Positions 8,804 through 19,275 of a DNA stretch of 57,018 nt are shown one piece after another (position 1 is the stretch's first letter; each line of letters opens with the position of its first letter). This DNA is from Bacteroidota bacterium (GTDB lineage: Bacteria > Bacteroidota > Bacteroidia > Chitinophagales > Chitinophagaceae). The stretch lies in NCBI GenBank assembly GCA_018267875.1, contig JAFDXP010000072.1, forward strand, positions 1 through 57,018, in the 5' to 3' direction. The notes beneath the pieces are model-generated. The model saw nothing but the letters and a program-made list of their open reading frames with translations. It made no database searches and had not been told where the DNA came from. The translations under genes were made by a program, and so were the position numbers.

Positions 8804-10912
8804 ATGAAACGCCATTTCCGACACTTTTTCCTTGTCTTGCTTTTTCCTTATTATTGTATTGCACAGCAAGGCAATACCAATATTGTTGTTGATTCCCTTC
8901 TTCAGAAAATAGCTACTGAGAATATAGATTCAGTATTAGTAGGCTTGTATGAAAATGTGATTATAGAATATTATGAAAGCAATCCTATAATAGGTATTCA
9001 GTATGCAAATAAAGCAATTGCAATAGCAAAAAAAAATCACTTAGATGCAGAAGTCGCCTATTTGAACCGGTTAGTAGGACATTGTTATTTCAATATCTCG
9101 AATTACCCTAAAGCCCTTCAATATTTTTTTACTGCGTTAAAATACGATGAATCTAAAGGAGATAAATTGGATGCGGCTTTTGACATGAATAGCGTTGCAA
9201 TGGCTTACCGCAAGGAAAAAAATTACGACAAATCATTGGTGTATTACAAAAAGGCATGGGAAGTAAATGAACAAGATAAACGAAAATTTGATTTGGGAAA
9301 CCATATTCAAGGAATAGGGATAGTTTTCCAAGAACTAAAGCAATACGACAGCGCACTGACATACTATTTGAAAGCATTGGATGCACATACAAAATATAAG
9401 AATGAAGGTGGGGCTAAAATTGCCAAGATTAATATTGGTACAGCATATTTGCATCTTTATCAATACAGCCTGGCAGAAAAATATCTATTAGAAGGATTGG
9501 TAGAAAAGAAGAACGAAAAAAATACGCATGGAATAGCCATCGTTGCAAACAACCTCACAGAGCTTTATAATAATATGGCAAACCCACCAGCCAAAGCAAA
9601 CATAAAAGTCTCAGAAGCAAACAAGAAAAAATACTATCAACAAGCCATCAACTACGCCCGCTTATCTATTGAAGCATCGGAAGAATTAGGCGAGTGGGAT
9701 TTAAGAGAAAGTGCCTACTCAGGTATGTCCATTGCGCAGGCAGGACTAGAAAACTATAAAGATGCCTTAGCCAGTTTCCAAAAGCATGAACTTTATAAGG
9801 ATTCAATCTATAATGAAAGCAGCAAAACAGAAATTGCAAACTATACATTGCAAAGAGAAATGGATATTAAGAATAGCGAAATGGAAACAAGAGAAAAGGA
9901 TTTAAAATTTCTTTTTGCGATCAAAGAAGACTCTCTGAAATACGCCCAAAACTTGGCTACCCTCCGGATAAAAGAGCAAAACCACTTATTGCTTTTGTCA
10001 AGTCAAAACCTTGCACTCGCAAATAAAGAAAAAGACTTTCAACGTCTTGAATTTTTAAAAACACAGCTGGAACTATCCAATTCGCAAGCCATGACAGCCG
10101 AAAAGGAGAAAGAAATAAGACTAGCTAAACTTGAAACTGATCAAAAAGAGCAAGATATTCAGCTTGCCCGTAAAGAAGCATTATTGCAAGCCGTAGGAAA
10201 AAAGAATACTGTTTATGTTTCCCTTCTAGGGCTTATTTTGTTGTCAGCAGCCGTGGGATTTTATATGAATAGATTGCGCATGCGGCAGTTAAAGAAATTA
10301 GTGGAAGTACGTACTAATATTGCCGCCAATCTGCATGACGAAGTAGGTTCTACCCTGTCGAGCATATCCATGATGAGCCAAGTGGCTAAGAAAAAAGGAG
10401 GTGAAGGAAATGAACTCTTAGAAAAAATAAGCACCAATTCACAAACCATGCTCGACAGCATGAGCGACATCGTTTGGAGCATTCGCCCCGATAATGATAA
10501 GTTGGGTGATATCATTAGTCGTATCCGTTTGTTTGCCGCCGAAACCTTAGAAGAACAAAGAATAAGGGTAGAGATGGATATTGTCAACGATATTGAGAAG
10601 CAGTCCATACCTATGGAGCTACGTAAAGATATTTACCTAATTGCCAAAGAAGCACTCATCAATATTGTAAAGTATTCGCAGGCTAACGTAGCACATATCA
10701 TTATCCATATAGAACACAAACAACTAATAATGGAAATTAAAGATAATGGCATTGGCTTCGATGAAGACAAAACCAATACTTTAGGCGGCAACGGGTTAAA
10801 AAACATGAAACTCCGTGCCGAACGGTTGAAAGGAAATTTAAGCATCAAAAGCAAGCCCGACAATGGCACTATTATTCTTTTGTCCATCCCGCTTGATAAT
10901 GCCAATACATAG
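8804..10912 (+). CDS. TPR-containing sensor histidine kinase (HisKA_3 / LytS-NarX type)
   Basis: The 702-residue protein starts with a signal sequence ending CIAQQ and has tetratricopeptide repeats over about residues 30-340 (LNRLVGHCYFNISNYPKAL and similar), predicted to be periplasmic. A long charged coiled coil (about 350-465) leads to one membrane segment, VYVSLLGLILLSAAVGF. The cytoplasmic kinase has a dimerisation helix with phospho-acceptor His511 in NLHDEVGSTLSS, and an ATPase domain with DNGIGFDE (N box/G1) and GGNGLKNMKLRAERL (G2). No regulator gene is adjacent; the regulator at 4755 or the one at 13318 may be the partner. Confidence 0.93.
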   Translation: MKRHFRHFFLVLLFPYYCIAQQGNTNIVVDSLLQKIATENIDSVLVGLYENVIIEYYESNPIIGIQYANKAIAIAKKNHLDAEVAYLNRLVGHCYFNISNYPKALQYFFTALKYDESKGDKLDAAFDMNSVAMAYRKEKNYDKSLVYYKKAWEVNEQDKRKFDLGNHIQGIGIVFQELKQYDSALTYYLKALDAHTKYKNEGGAKIAKINIGTAYLHLYQYSLAEKYLLEGLVEKKNEKNTHGIAIVANNLTELYNNMANPPAKANIKVSEANKKKYYQQAINYARLSIEASEELGEWDLRESAYSGMSIAQAGLENYKDALASFQKHELYKDSIYNESSKTEIANYTLQREMDIKNSEMETREKDLKFLFAIKEDSLKYAQNLATLRIKEQNHLLLLSSQNLALANKEKDFQRLEFLKTQLELSNSQAMTAEKEKEIRLAKLETDQKEQDIQLARKEALLQAVGKKNTVYVSLLGLILLSAAVGFYMNRLRMRQLKKLVEVRTNIAANLHDEVGSTLSSISMMSQVAKKKGGEGNELLEKISTNSQTMLDSMSDIVWSIRPDNDKLGDIISRIRLFAAETLEEQRIRVEMDIVNDIEKQSIPMELRKDIYLIAKEALINIVKYSQANVAHIIIHIEHKQLIMEIKDNGIGFDEDKTNTLGGNGLKNMKLRAERLKGNLSIKSKPDNGTIILLSIPLDNANT

Positions 10913-10971
10913 CTTTAGCTTCTGCAAATCAGAAAATAAACGGTTTGCTTTTATTGAAATTAAGGAGCAAG

Positions 10972-10999
10972 AAAAAAGAGCTATCAACGATAGCTCTTT
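10972..10999 (-). terminator. Convergent terminator for tRNA-Asp and the upstream kinase
   Basis: AGAGCTATC and GATAGCTCT form a perfect 9-bp stem with a 3-base loop (10977-10997). On the minus strand it is followed by TTTTT, fitting the end of the tRNA-Asp transcript; on the plus strand it also follows the kinase gene, with a shorter T run. Confidence 0.8.
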
Positions 11000-11009
11000 A
11001 TGTTTTTTG

Positions 11010-11083
11010 CGGACCGGACGGGACTCGAACCCGCGACCTCTGCCGTGACAGGGCAGCATTCTAACCAACTGAACTACCGATCC
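11010..11083 (-). tRNA. tRNA-Asp (GTC)
   Basis: A complete cloverleaf can be drawn on the minus strand: acceptor GGATCGG / CCGGTCC (one G-T pair), D arm GTTC..GAAT, anticodon arm CTGCC CTGTCAC GGCAG with anticodon GTC, and T arm CGGGTTCGAGTCCCG. The 3' CCA is not encoded. A terminator follows within 40 bases, so it is a single-gene transcript. Confidence 0.97.
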
Positions 11084-11330
11084 AAATAAAGTGTATTGTT
11101 CCGTTTGGGGTTGCAAAGATAAGGACATTCATTTCAAAATAGCAAGTCTTTTTTAAAAAAGTTTTTACCATTCTCAACTCTTTCGACTACTATCATAATT
11201 GTGTGGTCTTTGACAAGTTGATTTTAAATTGGTTTGATGTCATTTAAAGGCTATTAGCCCTTTTTTCTGTTTCTTACTTTTTCAAAAGCCCATCTTTGTG
11301 CCAATCGTTTCTCATGCTCAAGTAAAATAT

Positions 11331-11338
11331 TATTTTTG
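11331..11338 (+). promoter_or_regulatory. -7-like element just before a GTG-start kinase gene
   Basis: TATTTTTG fits TAnnTTTG and ends eight bases before the GTG at 11347, so any leader would be only a few bases long. The 11084-11346 interval otherwise shows no gene. Confidence 0.35.
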
Positions 11339-11346
11339 ATTGTATT

Positions 11347-13278
11347 GTGCGTAGCTTTCGTTTGATATTGATAGTTGTGTTTTTATTCCAGTTTACAAAA
11401 ACTGTGGCTTCTCCTATTAGAACGGATAGCTTGATAAACGCCATACACCAAACACACTCCGATGCTCAAAGGTTGCCTCTGTTATTAGCCGCTTGTCGTC
11501 AAAATGATATTGACCTTGATACCTTTTGTCGTTTTGCTTATCGAGCTAATGCAATAGCACAAAATATAGGTACAGAATTAGAGAAAGGCTATTCGGAATA
11601 TTATGTTGCTTATGCTCTTTACTTGAATAGTGAAAATGACAGTGCAAGAACTGTTATTGACCAAGCGATTCTACGTTTTTCTCTTGCCGGAAAAGAAGAA
11701 AAGCGTCTGTGGTTTAAGTTGATTAGCCTAAAAGCAACGACCTATCAAGGACAAAGAAATAATTTGGGCGCACTTCAAATTTTGTATCCTTTATTGTTGA
11801 TTGCCGAACAAGATCATGATAGTATAGCCATGACGCAATCGTTGCATCAAATCGCCATTATCGAAGGGCAGCAAGATCATCCACAACAGTTGATTAGCCT
11901 TGAAAGACGAGCATTAGCATGGCTTCCACAAAATGATCCTTCGTCAAGAATTATCAGAGCCACCATTTTTGCAACACTTGGAAAAGCCTTTGCACAACAA
12001 CAAAAATATGATTCGGCAACGGTTGTACAACTTAAAGCCATTCGGGTTTTTAAAGAGGAAGAAGACCTATATAATCTGGCAATTGTTGTGCAGCGACAAG
12101 CAGATGTGTATATCAAGCAGAAAAATAGAACCGGTGCTGCCAAAATGCTACATGAGTTGTTGCAGTTAAATGAACTGATTCACATGGGAAGTGGAGACTT
12201 AAACTATCATTTGAGTTTTATTAACTACTATAATCTGATAGGTCAATCTGATCGTGCAATCCAACTTTCCAAAGAACATCTATATGGTGCAAAGGGTATT
12301 GGAAATACTAAACTTAGGCTTTCTTATTTAGTTGCTTTGTCAGACAGTTATCGGGAAAAAGGTGACTTGCTCCATTACGCGACAGCATTAGAAGAGTTAG
12401 TTGCTGCAAAGGATAGTTTTTATCATGCGAATGCAACAGATGCTATAGCCGAAATTCAGTCTAAATATGAGGTGCAAAATAGAGAACGAACTATTGCTCA
12501 GCAAAGATTAGCCTTGTTTAGAAAGAATCTATTGTTTTATGGTTCTTTATCAGTCCTTTCGATTTTTTTAGTCTTTAGTGGATTATTTTTTCAGCGCTAT
12601 CAGCAAAAGAGCAAGGAGAAATTGCGCTTGATGCAAGAAACAGAAAAACGCCAAACTATAACTGCAATTAAAGAGGCTGAAGAGGCAGAAAGAAAGCGCA
12701 TAGCGGCTGATCTACACGATAGCTTGGGTGGCTATGCTGCAAGCATCAAAGCTCATGCAGATGAAATGATGAGTACACAATCTGCTAAACCCGACAATAT
12801 TGCTTTGCTTGAAAACAATGCCCAGCAAATGGTTTCCTTGTTAGGCGACACCATCTGGGCTTTAAGTCGAGAATCCTTGAAATTGTCCGATCTGAGTGAT
12901 AGAATAAAAATATTTCTCCAAAGGCTAAGAAAAAACTACCCGACTTTATCTATGTCTGTAAAAGAGGAACTGAAGCATGATTCGGTATTGCTCCCTGCTT
13001 CTGCTTTTCATCTTTTTATGATTGTTCAAGAAGCCATTATCAATGCCATAAAACATAGTGAGGCACAAAAAATTGGAGTTTTCATTTCAAATGATAATAG
13101 CTGGCAAATTGCTGTCATTGACAATGGTAAAGGCTTAATCCCATCAACCCAACTAACAGAAGGTGGTAATGGAATCAAGAATATGAAGCGAAGAGCAGAA
13201 CAAATACAAGCAACTATCAATTGGCACTCGACAATCCCTAATGGAACTACGGTCTTGATTGCCGCTACTACATTTTAG
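11347..13278 (+). CDS. TPR-containing sensor histidine kinase (HisKA_3 type)
   Basis: This 643-residue kinase begins at a GTG that gives a good signal peptide (RSFRLILIVVFLFQFTKTVA). TPR-like helical repeats cover about residues 30-380, followed by one membrane helix (LLFYGSLSVLSIFLVFSGLF), a coiled coil, and the dimerisation helix with phospho-acceptor His457 in IAADLHDSLGGYAAS. The ATPase domain has VQEAIINAIKHSEA, DNGKGL and GGNGIKNMKRRAEQI. Its architecture parallels the kinase at 8804 but the sequences are well diverged. The response regulator at 13318 begins 39 bases after its stop and is the obvious partner. Confidence 0.93.
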   Translation: MRSFRLILIVVFLFQFTKTVASPIRTDSLINAIHQTHSDAQRLPLLLAACRQNDIDLDTFCRFAYRANAIAQNIGTELEKGYSEYYVAYALYLNSENDSARTVIDQAILRFSLAGKEEKRLWFKLISLKATTYQGQRNNLGALQILYPLLLIAEQDHDSIAMTQSLHQIAIIEGQQDHPQQLISLERRALAWLPQNDPSSRIIRATIFATLGKAFAQQQKYDSATVVQLKAIRVFKEEEDLYNLAIVVQRQADVYIKQKNRTGAAKMLHELLQLNELIHMGSGDLNYHLSFINYYNLIGQSDRAIQLSKEHLYGAKGIGNTKLRLSYLVALSDSYREKGDLLHYATALEELVAAKDSFYHANATDAIAEIQSKYEVQNRERTIAQQRLALFRKNLLFYGSLSVLSIFLVFSGLFFQRYQQKSKEKLRLMQETEKRQTITAIKEAEEAERKRIAADLHDSLGGYAASIKAHADEMMSTQSAKPDNIALLENNAQQMVSLLGDTIWALSRESLKLSDLSDRIKIFLQRLRKNYPTLSMSVKEELKHDSVLLPASAFHLFMIVQEAIINAIKHSEAQKIGVFISNDNSWQIAVIDNGKGLIPSTQLTEGGNGIKNMKRRAEQIQATINWHSTIPNGTTVLIAATTF

Positions 13279-13317
13279 GTATTGCATTCCAGTGTTCAAT
13301 TTAATCATATTTGCATA

Positions 13318-14010
13318 GTGAACAATGAAACTAAAATTCGCATTGCACTTGTAGAAGATCAAGCTGTCAACCGAAATACTTTTATTCGGAAATGCGCAGC
13401 TATGACTTCATGCGAATTAGTATTTTTGGCTACCGATGGACACGATTGCCTTCGTCAATTAAAGACAATGCCGGAAAGCCTTTTACCACAAGTTTTGTTT
13501 GTGGATATAGAAATGCCCGGAATGAATGGCATTGAAACAATCGCCATAGCACATGGACTTTACCCTTTTATACACTTCTTGGTTCTTACGATTTTTGATG
13601 ATGATGCCAAGATTTTTGAAGCAATAAAAGTAGGTGCAGAAGGCTATTTGCTAAAGCACGAAACAGCTTCTGTTTTGGAAGATGCAATACATAATGTACT
13701 TGAATTTGGTGGCGCTCCAATGAGCCCGCCAATTGCTCGGAAAGCATTGCAAATGCTTCATCGTAGCGAAATGAGTTCGACAGATAAAGAGCAAAATACA
13801 CCACCTGCTGTTTTGTCGGATCGAGAAGTGGAGGTTCTGGAATTAATGGTGTCCGGTTTAGATGCCAAAGCAATTTCCATTCATATAAATTTGAGTGTGC
13901 ATACGGTTAGAAAACACATTGCCAATATATATGATAAGCTGCATGTCCGTTCTAAAGCTCAAATCATTAGTTTGGCACACCATCAAGGATGGTTTAAGGG
14001 AACAAAATAA
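13318..14010 (+). CDS. Response regulator, NarL/LuxR type, partner of the 11347 kinase
   Basis: With a GTG start at 13318 the protein is 230 residues; an upstream in-frame TTG at 13282 would add 12 residues that do not belong to the receiver fold, so the GTG is preferred. The receiver domain has E13-D14, phospho-acceptor D63 in VLFVDIEMPGMNG and GYLLKHE; the LuxR domain has LSDREVEVLELMVSGLDAKAI and HTVRKHIANIYDKLHVRSKA. A CATATTTG box ends four bases before the GTG, another case of a promoter-like element next to the start codon. It is likely expressed with the preceding kinase and possibly also separately. Confidence 0.9.
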   Translation: MNNETKIRIALVEDQAVNRNTFIRKCAAMTSCELVFLATDGHDCLRQLKTMPESLLPQVLFVDIEMPGMNGIETIAIAHGLYPFIHFLVLTIFDDDAKIFEAIKVGAEGYLLKHETASVLEDAIHNVLEFGGAPMSPPIARKALQMLHRSEMSSTDKEQNTPPAVLSDREVEVLELMVSGLDAKAISIHINLSVHTVRKHIANIYDKLHVRSKAQIISLAHHQGWFKGTK

Positions 14011-14026
14011 CCAATGATCGTTGTCC

Positions 14027-14057
14027 TTTGCAAATCGCTGTTATCCCGCTAACTTTG
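14027..14057 (+). promoter_or_regulatory. Consensus Bacteroidota promoter of gcvP
   Basis: TTTG at 14027-14030 and TAACTTTG at 14050-14057 are separated by exactly 19 bases, a full match to the Bacteroidota housekeeping promoter. Transcription should start near 14062, about 33 bases before the gcvP ATG at 14096. This argues against a translation start at the in-frame TTG at 14021, which lies upstream of the predicted start of the mRNA. Confidence 0.85.
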
Positions 14058-14095
14058 CAAATCTTTTAATTTTTTCAATCGAGTTATATCATTTT

Positions 14096-16978
14096 ATGAA
14101 CTTGTTATCTCTCCAAAATAAGGAGTTCGCCTTTAGGCATATTGGTCCAAACGCTTCAGAAACACAAGAGATGCTCCAAGTTGTGGGCAGTTCTTCTATT
14201 ACAGAATTAGTAGAACGCACCGTTCCCGCGTCTATTCGTATGCAAGATGCTTTAAGTGTGCCGGCATCAGTAAGCGAAGCAGAATATTTGCGCGAGCTAA
14301 AAGAAATATCCCTAAAAAACAAGGTGTTTAAGTCATACATCGGACAAGGATATTATGATACACTTACACCAAGCGTAATCCTTCGAAACATTTTTGAAAA
14401 CCCAGGATGGTACACACAATACACACCATATCAAGCTGAAATTTCTCAAGGTCGTTTAGAAAGTTTGCTCAATTTTCAGACAATGGTTAGCGACCTATGC
14501 GGGTTGCCTATTGCCAATGCTTCTTTATTGGATGAAGCTACTGCTGCCTCTGAAGCAATGACAATGTTTTTTAACACACTAAACAAAAGTCATGATAAAA
14601 TTGATCGCCCTAAGTTTTTTGTAGATAAAGATGTGTTTCCTCAAACTAAAGATGTTATTCTAACTCGCGCAGTGCCTATTGGAATTGAGGTCGTTTTTGG
14701 AGATTATCGTACTGCAACTATTGATTCATCATTCTTTGGTGCTATTGTTCAATATCCTAACGATAAAGGTTCTGTTGAAGATTATCGCAAGTTTATTGAT
14801 ACGGTACATCATACCGGTGCTTTGGTGGGAATGGCAACTGATTTATTGGCTTTAACCTTGCTTACTTCACCGGGTGAATTAGGCGCTGATGCTGCTTTTG
14901 GATCTGCTCAGCGTTTTGGCGTTCCTTTTGGCTTTGGTGGACCTCATGCTGCTTTTTTTGCTACGAAAGATGAATTTAAACGGAGCATTCCCGGTCGTAT
15001 TATTGGAGTGAGCGTGGATGCAAAAGGGAAACGTGCCTTGCGAATGGCTCTGCAAACAAGAGAGCAACATATCAAGCGCGAAAAAGCAACTTCTAATATC
15101 TGTACGGCACAAGCATTACTGGCAAATATGGCCGCCATGTATGCCGTATATCATGGTCCGGATGGTTTGAAAAACATAGCCAAACGAGTAGCCGCCTTAG
15201 CACGTACACTTGCTGTTTCTTTAAGCCAAAAAAGAATAAAAGTGTTGAACTCTTATTATTTTGATACGCTGTTAGTAGAGGTAACGAATATGCCTGAAAT
15301 ACGTAGTCGGGCAGAAGCGAAAGAAATCAATTTTCGATATTTTTCTACCGATCAAATAGGAATTTCACTGGATGAAACCACCAATGTTTCTGACATTTTT
15401 GATATTCTGCAAGTTTTTGCAACTGACGAAAAGGAAACTTTGAACTTTGAAATAGATAATGATCAGGCATTGTCTAATATTCCAACTGCTTTAACGCGCA
15501 CATCAACATTTTTGACTCATCCAGTCTTTAATGCTCACCATAGCGAAACCAAGATGATGCGCTACATCAAAATGCTGGAGAATAAAGATCTTTCGCTTAA
15601 TACCAGCATGATTTCTTTAGGATCTTGTACCATGAAACTCAATGCAGCCACGGAAATGATTCCGTTGAGCTGGAGTCACTGGAGCAAAATTCATCCTTTC
15701 GCACCTCGTACTCAAACACAAGGCTATGATCAAATTGTTCGTGAATTGTCCAAATATTTATGTGCCATAACTGCTTTTGATGCTTGTAGCTTGCAACCTA
15801 ACAGTGGAGCGCAAGGTGAATATGCAGGATTATTGGCTATTCGTAACTATCACCTTAGCAAAGGAGAGGCAAACCGAAATGTAATGCTGATTCCAATATC
15901 GGCACATGGCACCAACCCCGCATCAGCCGTGATGTGTGGCTACAAAGTAGTAGTGGTTAAGGCTTTAGAAAATGGGTATATTGATGTGGAAGATTTAAAA
16001 TCAAAAGCTGAACAATATACCGACAATCTTGCCGGAATAATGATTACTTATCCATCTACTTATGGCGTGTATGAAGAAACAGTGAAAGACATTACGAGCA
16101 TTATTCACCAAAATGGTGGACAAGTTTACATGGATGGTGCAAACATGAACGCCCAAGTTGGTCTGACTGCTCCTGGATTAATTGGAGCTGATGTTTGCCA
16201 TCTTAATTTGCATAAAACATTTGCTATTCCGCATGGTGGCGGTGGCCCAGGTGTTGGTCCAATTTGTGTAAAAACTCACTTGGCCCCACATTTACCCGGT
16301 CATGTTGCTACAAACGATTCTACCGTGCATGGTGCGGTATCGGCTGCTCCGTATGGTTCTGCCAGCATTTTATTGATTTCTTATGCCTATATCAGAATGT
16401 TAGGTGTAGAAGGATTGAAGTCGGCAACAGAATATGCAATTCTGAACGCAAACTATATGTTGGCAAGGTTAAAAGACAAGTTCGATATCCTTTATACCAA
16501 CCATCATGGTACTTGTGCCCATGAATTTATAGTTGACCTTCGTCCGTTTAAGAAATCGGCAGAAATTGAAGCAGAAGATGTAGCCAAGCGCTTAATGGAC
16601 TATGGTTTCCATGCACCCACAATGAGTTTCCCTGTTCCTGGCACCATTATGATTGAGCCTACCGAAAGTGAGGATAAAGCAGAATTAGATCGGTTTTGTG
16701 ATGCGTTAATTCAGATTGGAAATGAAATAACATCTATCGAATCAGGTACCTTCGACAAAAAAGATAATCCACTTAAAAACGCACCCCACACACAATTCGA
16801 AGTAATGGCAGATGTGTGGAGTCATTCGTATTCTCGTGAAGAAGCAGTTTTCCCTTTAGCGTATGTACGTCAAAACAAGTTTTGGCCTAGCGTAGCAAGG
16901 GTCAATAATACCGTTGGAGATCGTCATTTAATTTGCACTTGCGAACCTACCAGCGTGTATGCAGAAGCCGAAGCGTAA
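14096..16978 (+). CDS. gcvP: Glycine dehydrogenase (decarboxylating), P protein
   Basis: The protein is the full-length, single-chain PLP enzyme of the glycine cleavage system (960 residues). It decarboxylates glycine and passes the aminomethyl group to the lipoyl arm of GcvH. Family landmarks are [12 protein letters not shown] at the N-terminus, [20 protein letters not shown], and the PLP lysine K707 in [20 protein letters not shown]. The start at 14096 is chosen because it gives the canonical N-terminus and lies downstream of the predicted promoter. gcvT and gcvH are not nearby, so the system is encoded in separate loci. A strong terminator follows. Confidence 0.97.
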   Translation: MNLLSLQNKEFAFRHIGPNASETQEMLQVVGSSSITELVERTVPASIRMQDALSVPASVSEAEYLRELKEISLKNKVFKSYIGQGYYDTLTPSVILRNIFENPGWYTQYTPYQAEISQGRLESLLNFQTMVSDLCGLPIANASLLDEATAASEAMTMFFNTLNKSHDKIDRPKFFVDKDVFPQTKDVILTRAVPIGIEVVFGDYRTATIDSSFFGAIVQYPNDKGSVEDYRKFIDTVHHTGALVGMATDLLALTLLTSPGELGADAAFGSAQRFGVPFGFGGPHAAFFATKDEFKRSIPGRIIGVSVDAKGKRALRMALQTREQHIKREKATSNICTAQALLANMAAMYAVYHGPDGLKNIAKRVAALARTLAVSLSQKRIKVLNSYYFDTLLVEVTNMPEIRSRAEAKEINFRYFSTDQIGISLDETTNVSDIFDILQVFATDEKETLNFEIDNDQALSNIPTALTRTSTFLTHPVFNAHHSETKMMRYIKMLENKDLSLNTSMISLGSCTMKLNAATEMIPLSWSHWSKIHPFAPRTQTQGYDQIVRELSKYLCAITAFDACSLQPNSGAQGEYAGLLAIRNYHLSKGEANRNVMLIPISAHGTNPASAVMCGYKVVVVKALENGYIDVEDLKSKAEQYTDNLAGIMITYPSTYGVYEETVKDITSIIHQNGGQVYMDGANMNAQVGLTAPGLIGADVCHLNLHKTFAIPHGGGGPGVGPICVKTHLAPHLPGHVATNDSTVHGAVSAAPYGSASILLISYAYIRMLGVEGLKSATEYAILNANYMLARLKDKFDILYTNHHGTCAHEFIVDLRPFKKSAEIEAEDVAKRLMDYGFHAPTMSFPVPGTIMIEPTESEDKAELDRFCDALIQIGNEITSIESGTFDKKDNPLKNAPHTQFEVMADVWSHSYSREEAVFPLAYVRQNKFWPSVARVNNTVGDRHLICTCEPTSVYAEAEA

Positions 16979-17002
16979 TTTAAACTAACCGAATAAAAAT
17001 TG

Positions 17003-17036
17003 ACAGCTTGCATCAAAATTTGCAGGCTGTTTTTTG
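17003..17036 (+). terminator. Terminator of gcvP
   Basis: ACAGCTTGCA and TGCAGGCTGT form a 10-bp stem with one G-T pair and an 8-base loop, followed by TTTTTTG, 24 bases after the gcvP stop. Confidence 0.9.
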
Positions 17037-17070
17037 TTTGATGGTAAGATATTTTGTTGTCAGAGTTCTG

Positions 17071-17310
17071 CTATTTGCATCTTTCCTTTTCCAACATATC
17101 GCTTACGGCTAACACTAAATGATAGGGAAGTGCATTTACCTCATCACCTACAATATCATATCGCCCTAAAGCAGACCAAGTCATAAAAAAGCGAGGAAAG
17201 CCTTTAATGTTTACTTCAAAATATAAACCATCCTTGCGTTGATGAGGTACAACAACAACCAGAACTTGTTGTTTGTCAAAATGAACAGTCTTTGAAAAAT
17301 TGCGAGGCAT
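17071..17310 (-). CDS. Short conserved-looking hypothetical protein
   Basis: The 79-residue protein (ATG at 17310) has strands and helices consistent with a small globular protein: QQVLVVVVPHQRKDGLYFEV, IKGFPRFFMTWSALGRYD and a C-terminal helix YHLVLAVSDMLEKE. There is no signal peptide or membrane helix. A TTATTTTG box on the minus strand at 17329-17336 could be its promoter. Bases 17311-17708 upstream hold no other gene, only this and the atp promoter region. I do not recognise a function; the even residue composition supports a real gene. Confidence 0.6.
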   Translation of the reverse strand: MPRNFSKTVHFDKQQVLVVVVPHQRKDGLYFEVNIKGFPRFFMTWSALGRYDIVGDEVNALPYHLVLAVSDMLEKERCK

Positions 17311-17636
17311 GAAAATAATTAAGGTTGACAAAATAAAGGAGCTTTACATGAATTGAAATGAAGAAGCCTATTAAAAGAGATAACTGAAAAGAAGAGTTGG
17401 AAACTATTTGAAAATCTTGTTCCATAACAATATTTAAACAACAAAATAGACTGTTGATTTCGGCAATTTACAATTTCGAATGACAGTTTTTTTATGAAAC
17501 AGTTTTTAGGATCATTTAAGCCGAATGGTGGTTTTTAAAGGTTTCTGTTTCTCAAAGAAACTAAAAAGAATGAGTGATTTAAGAGCGGCAATAAACAAAA
17601 TTCATTCGGTGAAGTTTTTTTTGAACTTAAAACCAC

Positions 17637-17644
17637 TATCTTTG
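17637..17644 (+). promoter_or_regulatory. -7 element of the atp operon
   Basis: TATCTTTG matches TAnnTTTG and lies 64 bases before the atpB start. The -33 position holds a T-run rather than a clear TTTG. Confidence 0.6.
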
Positions 17645-17708
17645 CGCAAAATTTGACGGGAAGTATCTTTTTTCGCCATATTTAAACCAGAAATTTTAAG
17701 GCTGCGTA

Positions 17709-18863
17709 ATGCGTTCTAAACAATTTTTTTCCTCACTGTTATTGGCTCTTGCGCTTTTAGGCGTTTCTATCAATTCATTTGCACAACATGAATCGACACC
17801 TGTCGAAGCGCAACATGATGGAGAAAAGAAAAAGGGTTTTGATGCGTCCGAAGTTATCTTTGGACACATTCGTGATTCACACTATTGGCACTTGTTCGAT
17901 ATTAGCGGAGAGCCTGTAAGTTTTTCTTTGCCTGTCATTATTTATGATAACCAAAAAGGTTTATCTTTTTTTTCTGCTTCAAAATTTCATCATGGGCATG
18001 AGAGCTATGAAGGCTATAAGATAGATGAATCCAATAAGATAAAGGAAAAAATTGTTGCGGTAAATCCGGTACCGGGTCAAAAAATATATGATCTGTCTAT
18101 TACCAAGAACGTTTTGTCTATGCTGATCTCCATTGTTTTGCTTTTATGGTTATTGTTGGGGGTTGCAAAAAAATATAAAAATAATGGCACCATGACTGCT
18201 CCAAAAGGAATGCAGAATGCAATGGAGCCAATCATCATTTTCTTGCGCGATGAAGTTGCAAAGCCGAATCTAGGAGCTAAGTATCTTCGCTATATGCCGC
18301 TGATAATGACTATTTTCTTTTTTATCTGGATCAATAGCTTATTAGGCTTATTACCGGGCGGTGCCAACTTCAATGGTAATATTGCCTTCACTGCTTGCTT
18401 AGCCTTGATATCATTTATTGTCATTTTGTTCAGTGCTAACAAGCATTTTTGGGGACATTTGCTTAACCCTCCTGGCGTGCCTTTTGGTATTAAACTTTTA
18501 TTAGTTCCTATTGAGATTCTTTCCTTATTTATTAAGCCAGTAGCCTTGATGATTCGTCTTTTTGCAAACATGCTTGCAGGACATATCGTAATCTTGAGTG
18601 TTATCTCCATGATATTTATTTTCGGATCGTTGAATGCTATCGCAGGTTGGGGCTTTATGCCAATATCGCTAGCTTTCACCGTGTTTATGTTCTTCTTGGA
18701 ATTGTTGGTTGGTGCTATTCAGGCATTTATTTTTGCCAACCTGACAGCCGTGTTCATTGGACAATCTATCGAGGAACCTCATCATCATAACCATCCAATA
18801 GATTATCATGGTCATGATGTTGCTCATCCTGAATTAACCTTATCAGAAGAAGTGAAAAATTAA
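17709..18863 (+). CDS. atpB: F0F1 ATP synthase subunit a
   Basis: This 384-residue membrane protein forms the proton half-channels of the F0 motor. As usual in Bacteroidota it has a cleavable signal peptide (ending NSFAQ) and a long periplasmic N-terminal domain before the membrane helices. The essential arginine is R283 in MIRLFANMLAGH, and the last helices carry ELLVGAIQAFIFANLTAVFIG. A His-rich tail (HHHNHPIDYHGHD) is unusual in look but common in this phylum. First gene of the operon B-E-F-H-A. Confidence 0.95.
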   Translation: MRSKQFFSSLLLALALLGVSINSFAQHESTPVEAQHDGEKKKGFDASEVIFGHIRDSHYWHLFDISGEPVSFSLPVIIYDNQKGLSFFSASKFHHGHESYEGYKIDESNKIKEKIVAVNPVPGQKIYDLSITKNVLSMLISIVLLLWLLLGVAKKYKNNGTMTAPKGMQNAMEPIIIFLRDEVAKPNLGAKYLRYMPLIMTIFFFIWINSLLGLLPGGANFNGNIAFTACLALISFIVILFSANKHFWGHLLNPPGVPFGIKLLLVPIEILSLFIKPVALMIRLFANMLAGHIVILSVISMIFIFGSLNAIAGWGFMPISLAFTVFMFFLELLVGAIQAFIFANLTAVFIGQSIEEPHHHNHPIDYHGHDVAHPELTLSEEVKN

Positions 18864-18876
18864 ATTGTTTTTTTAA

Positions 18877-19146
<270 letters not shown>

Positions 19147-19166
19147 TTGCTACGAAGGAAAGTATC

Positions 19167-19201
19167 AACTGCACCCAACGCACAGGGCAGAGGGTGCAGT
19201 T
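19167..19201 (+). promoter_or_regulatory. Intercistronic hairpin between atpE and atpF
   Basis: AACTGCACCC and GGGTGCAGTT form a perfect 10-bp stem with a 15-base loop. No T tract follows, so it is not a standard terminator. It could be a partial attenuator or an mRNA-end stabiliser raising subunit c over downstream subunits, which is needed because many c copies are used per enzyme. Confidence 0.6.
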
Positions 19202-19275
19202 AATCAACTTTCTACCGACACTATTAATCAATTGGATTTTGACCGCTTAACTTTGACCTTTATTAAAAATTAAAT

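Noticed and set aside
14021-14095. Extended N-terminus of gcvP from a TTG
   Set aside because: The extension covers a consensus promoter and would begin upstream of the predicted transcription start; the ATG at 14096 gives the family N-terminus.
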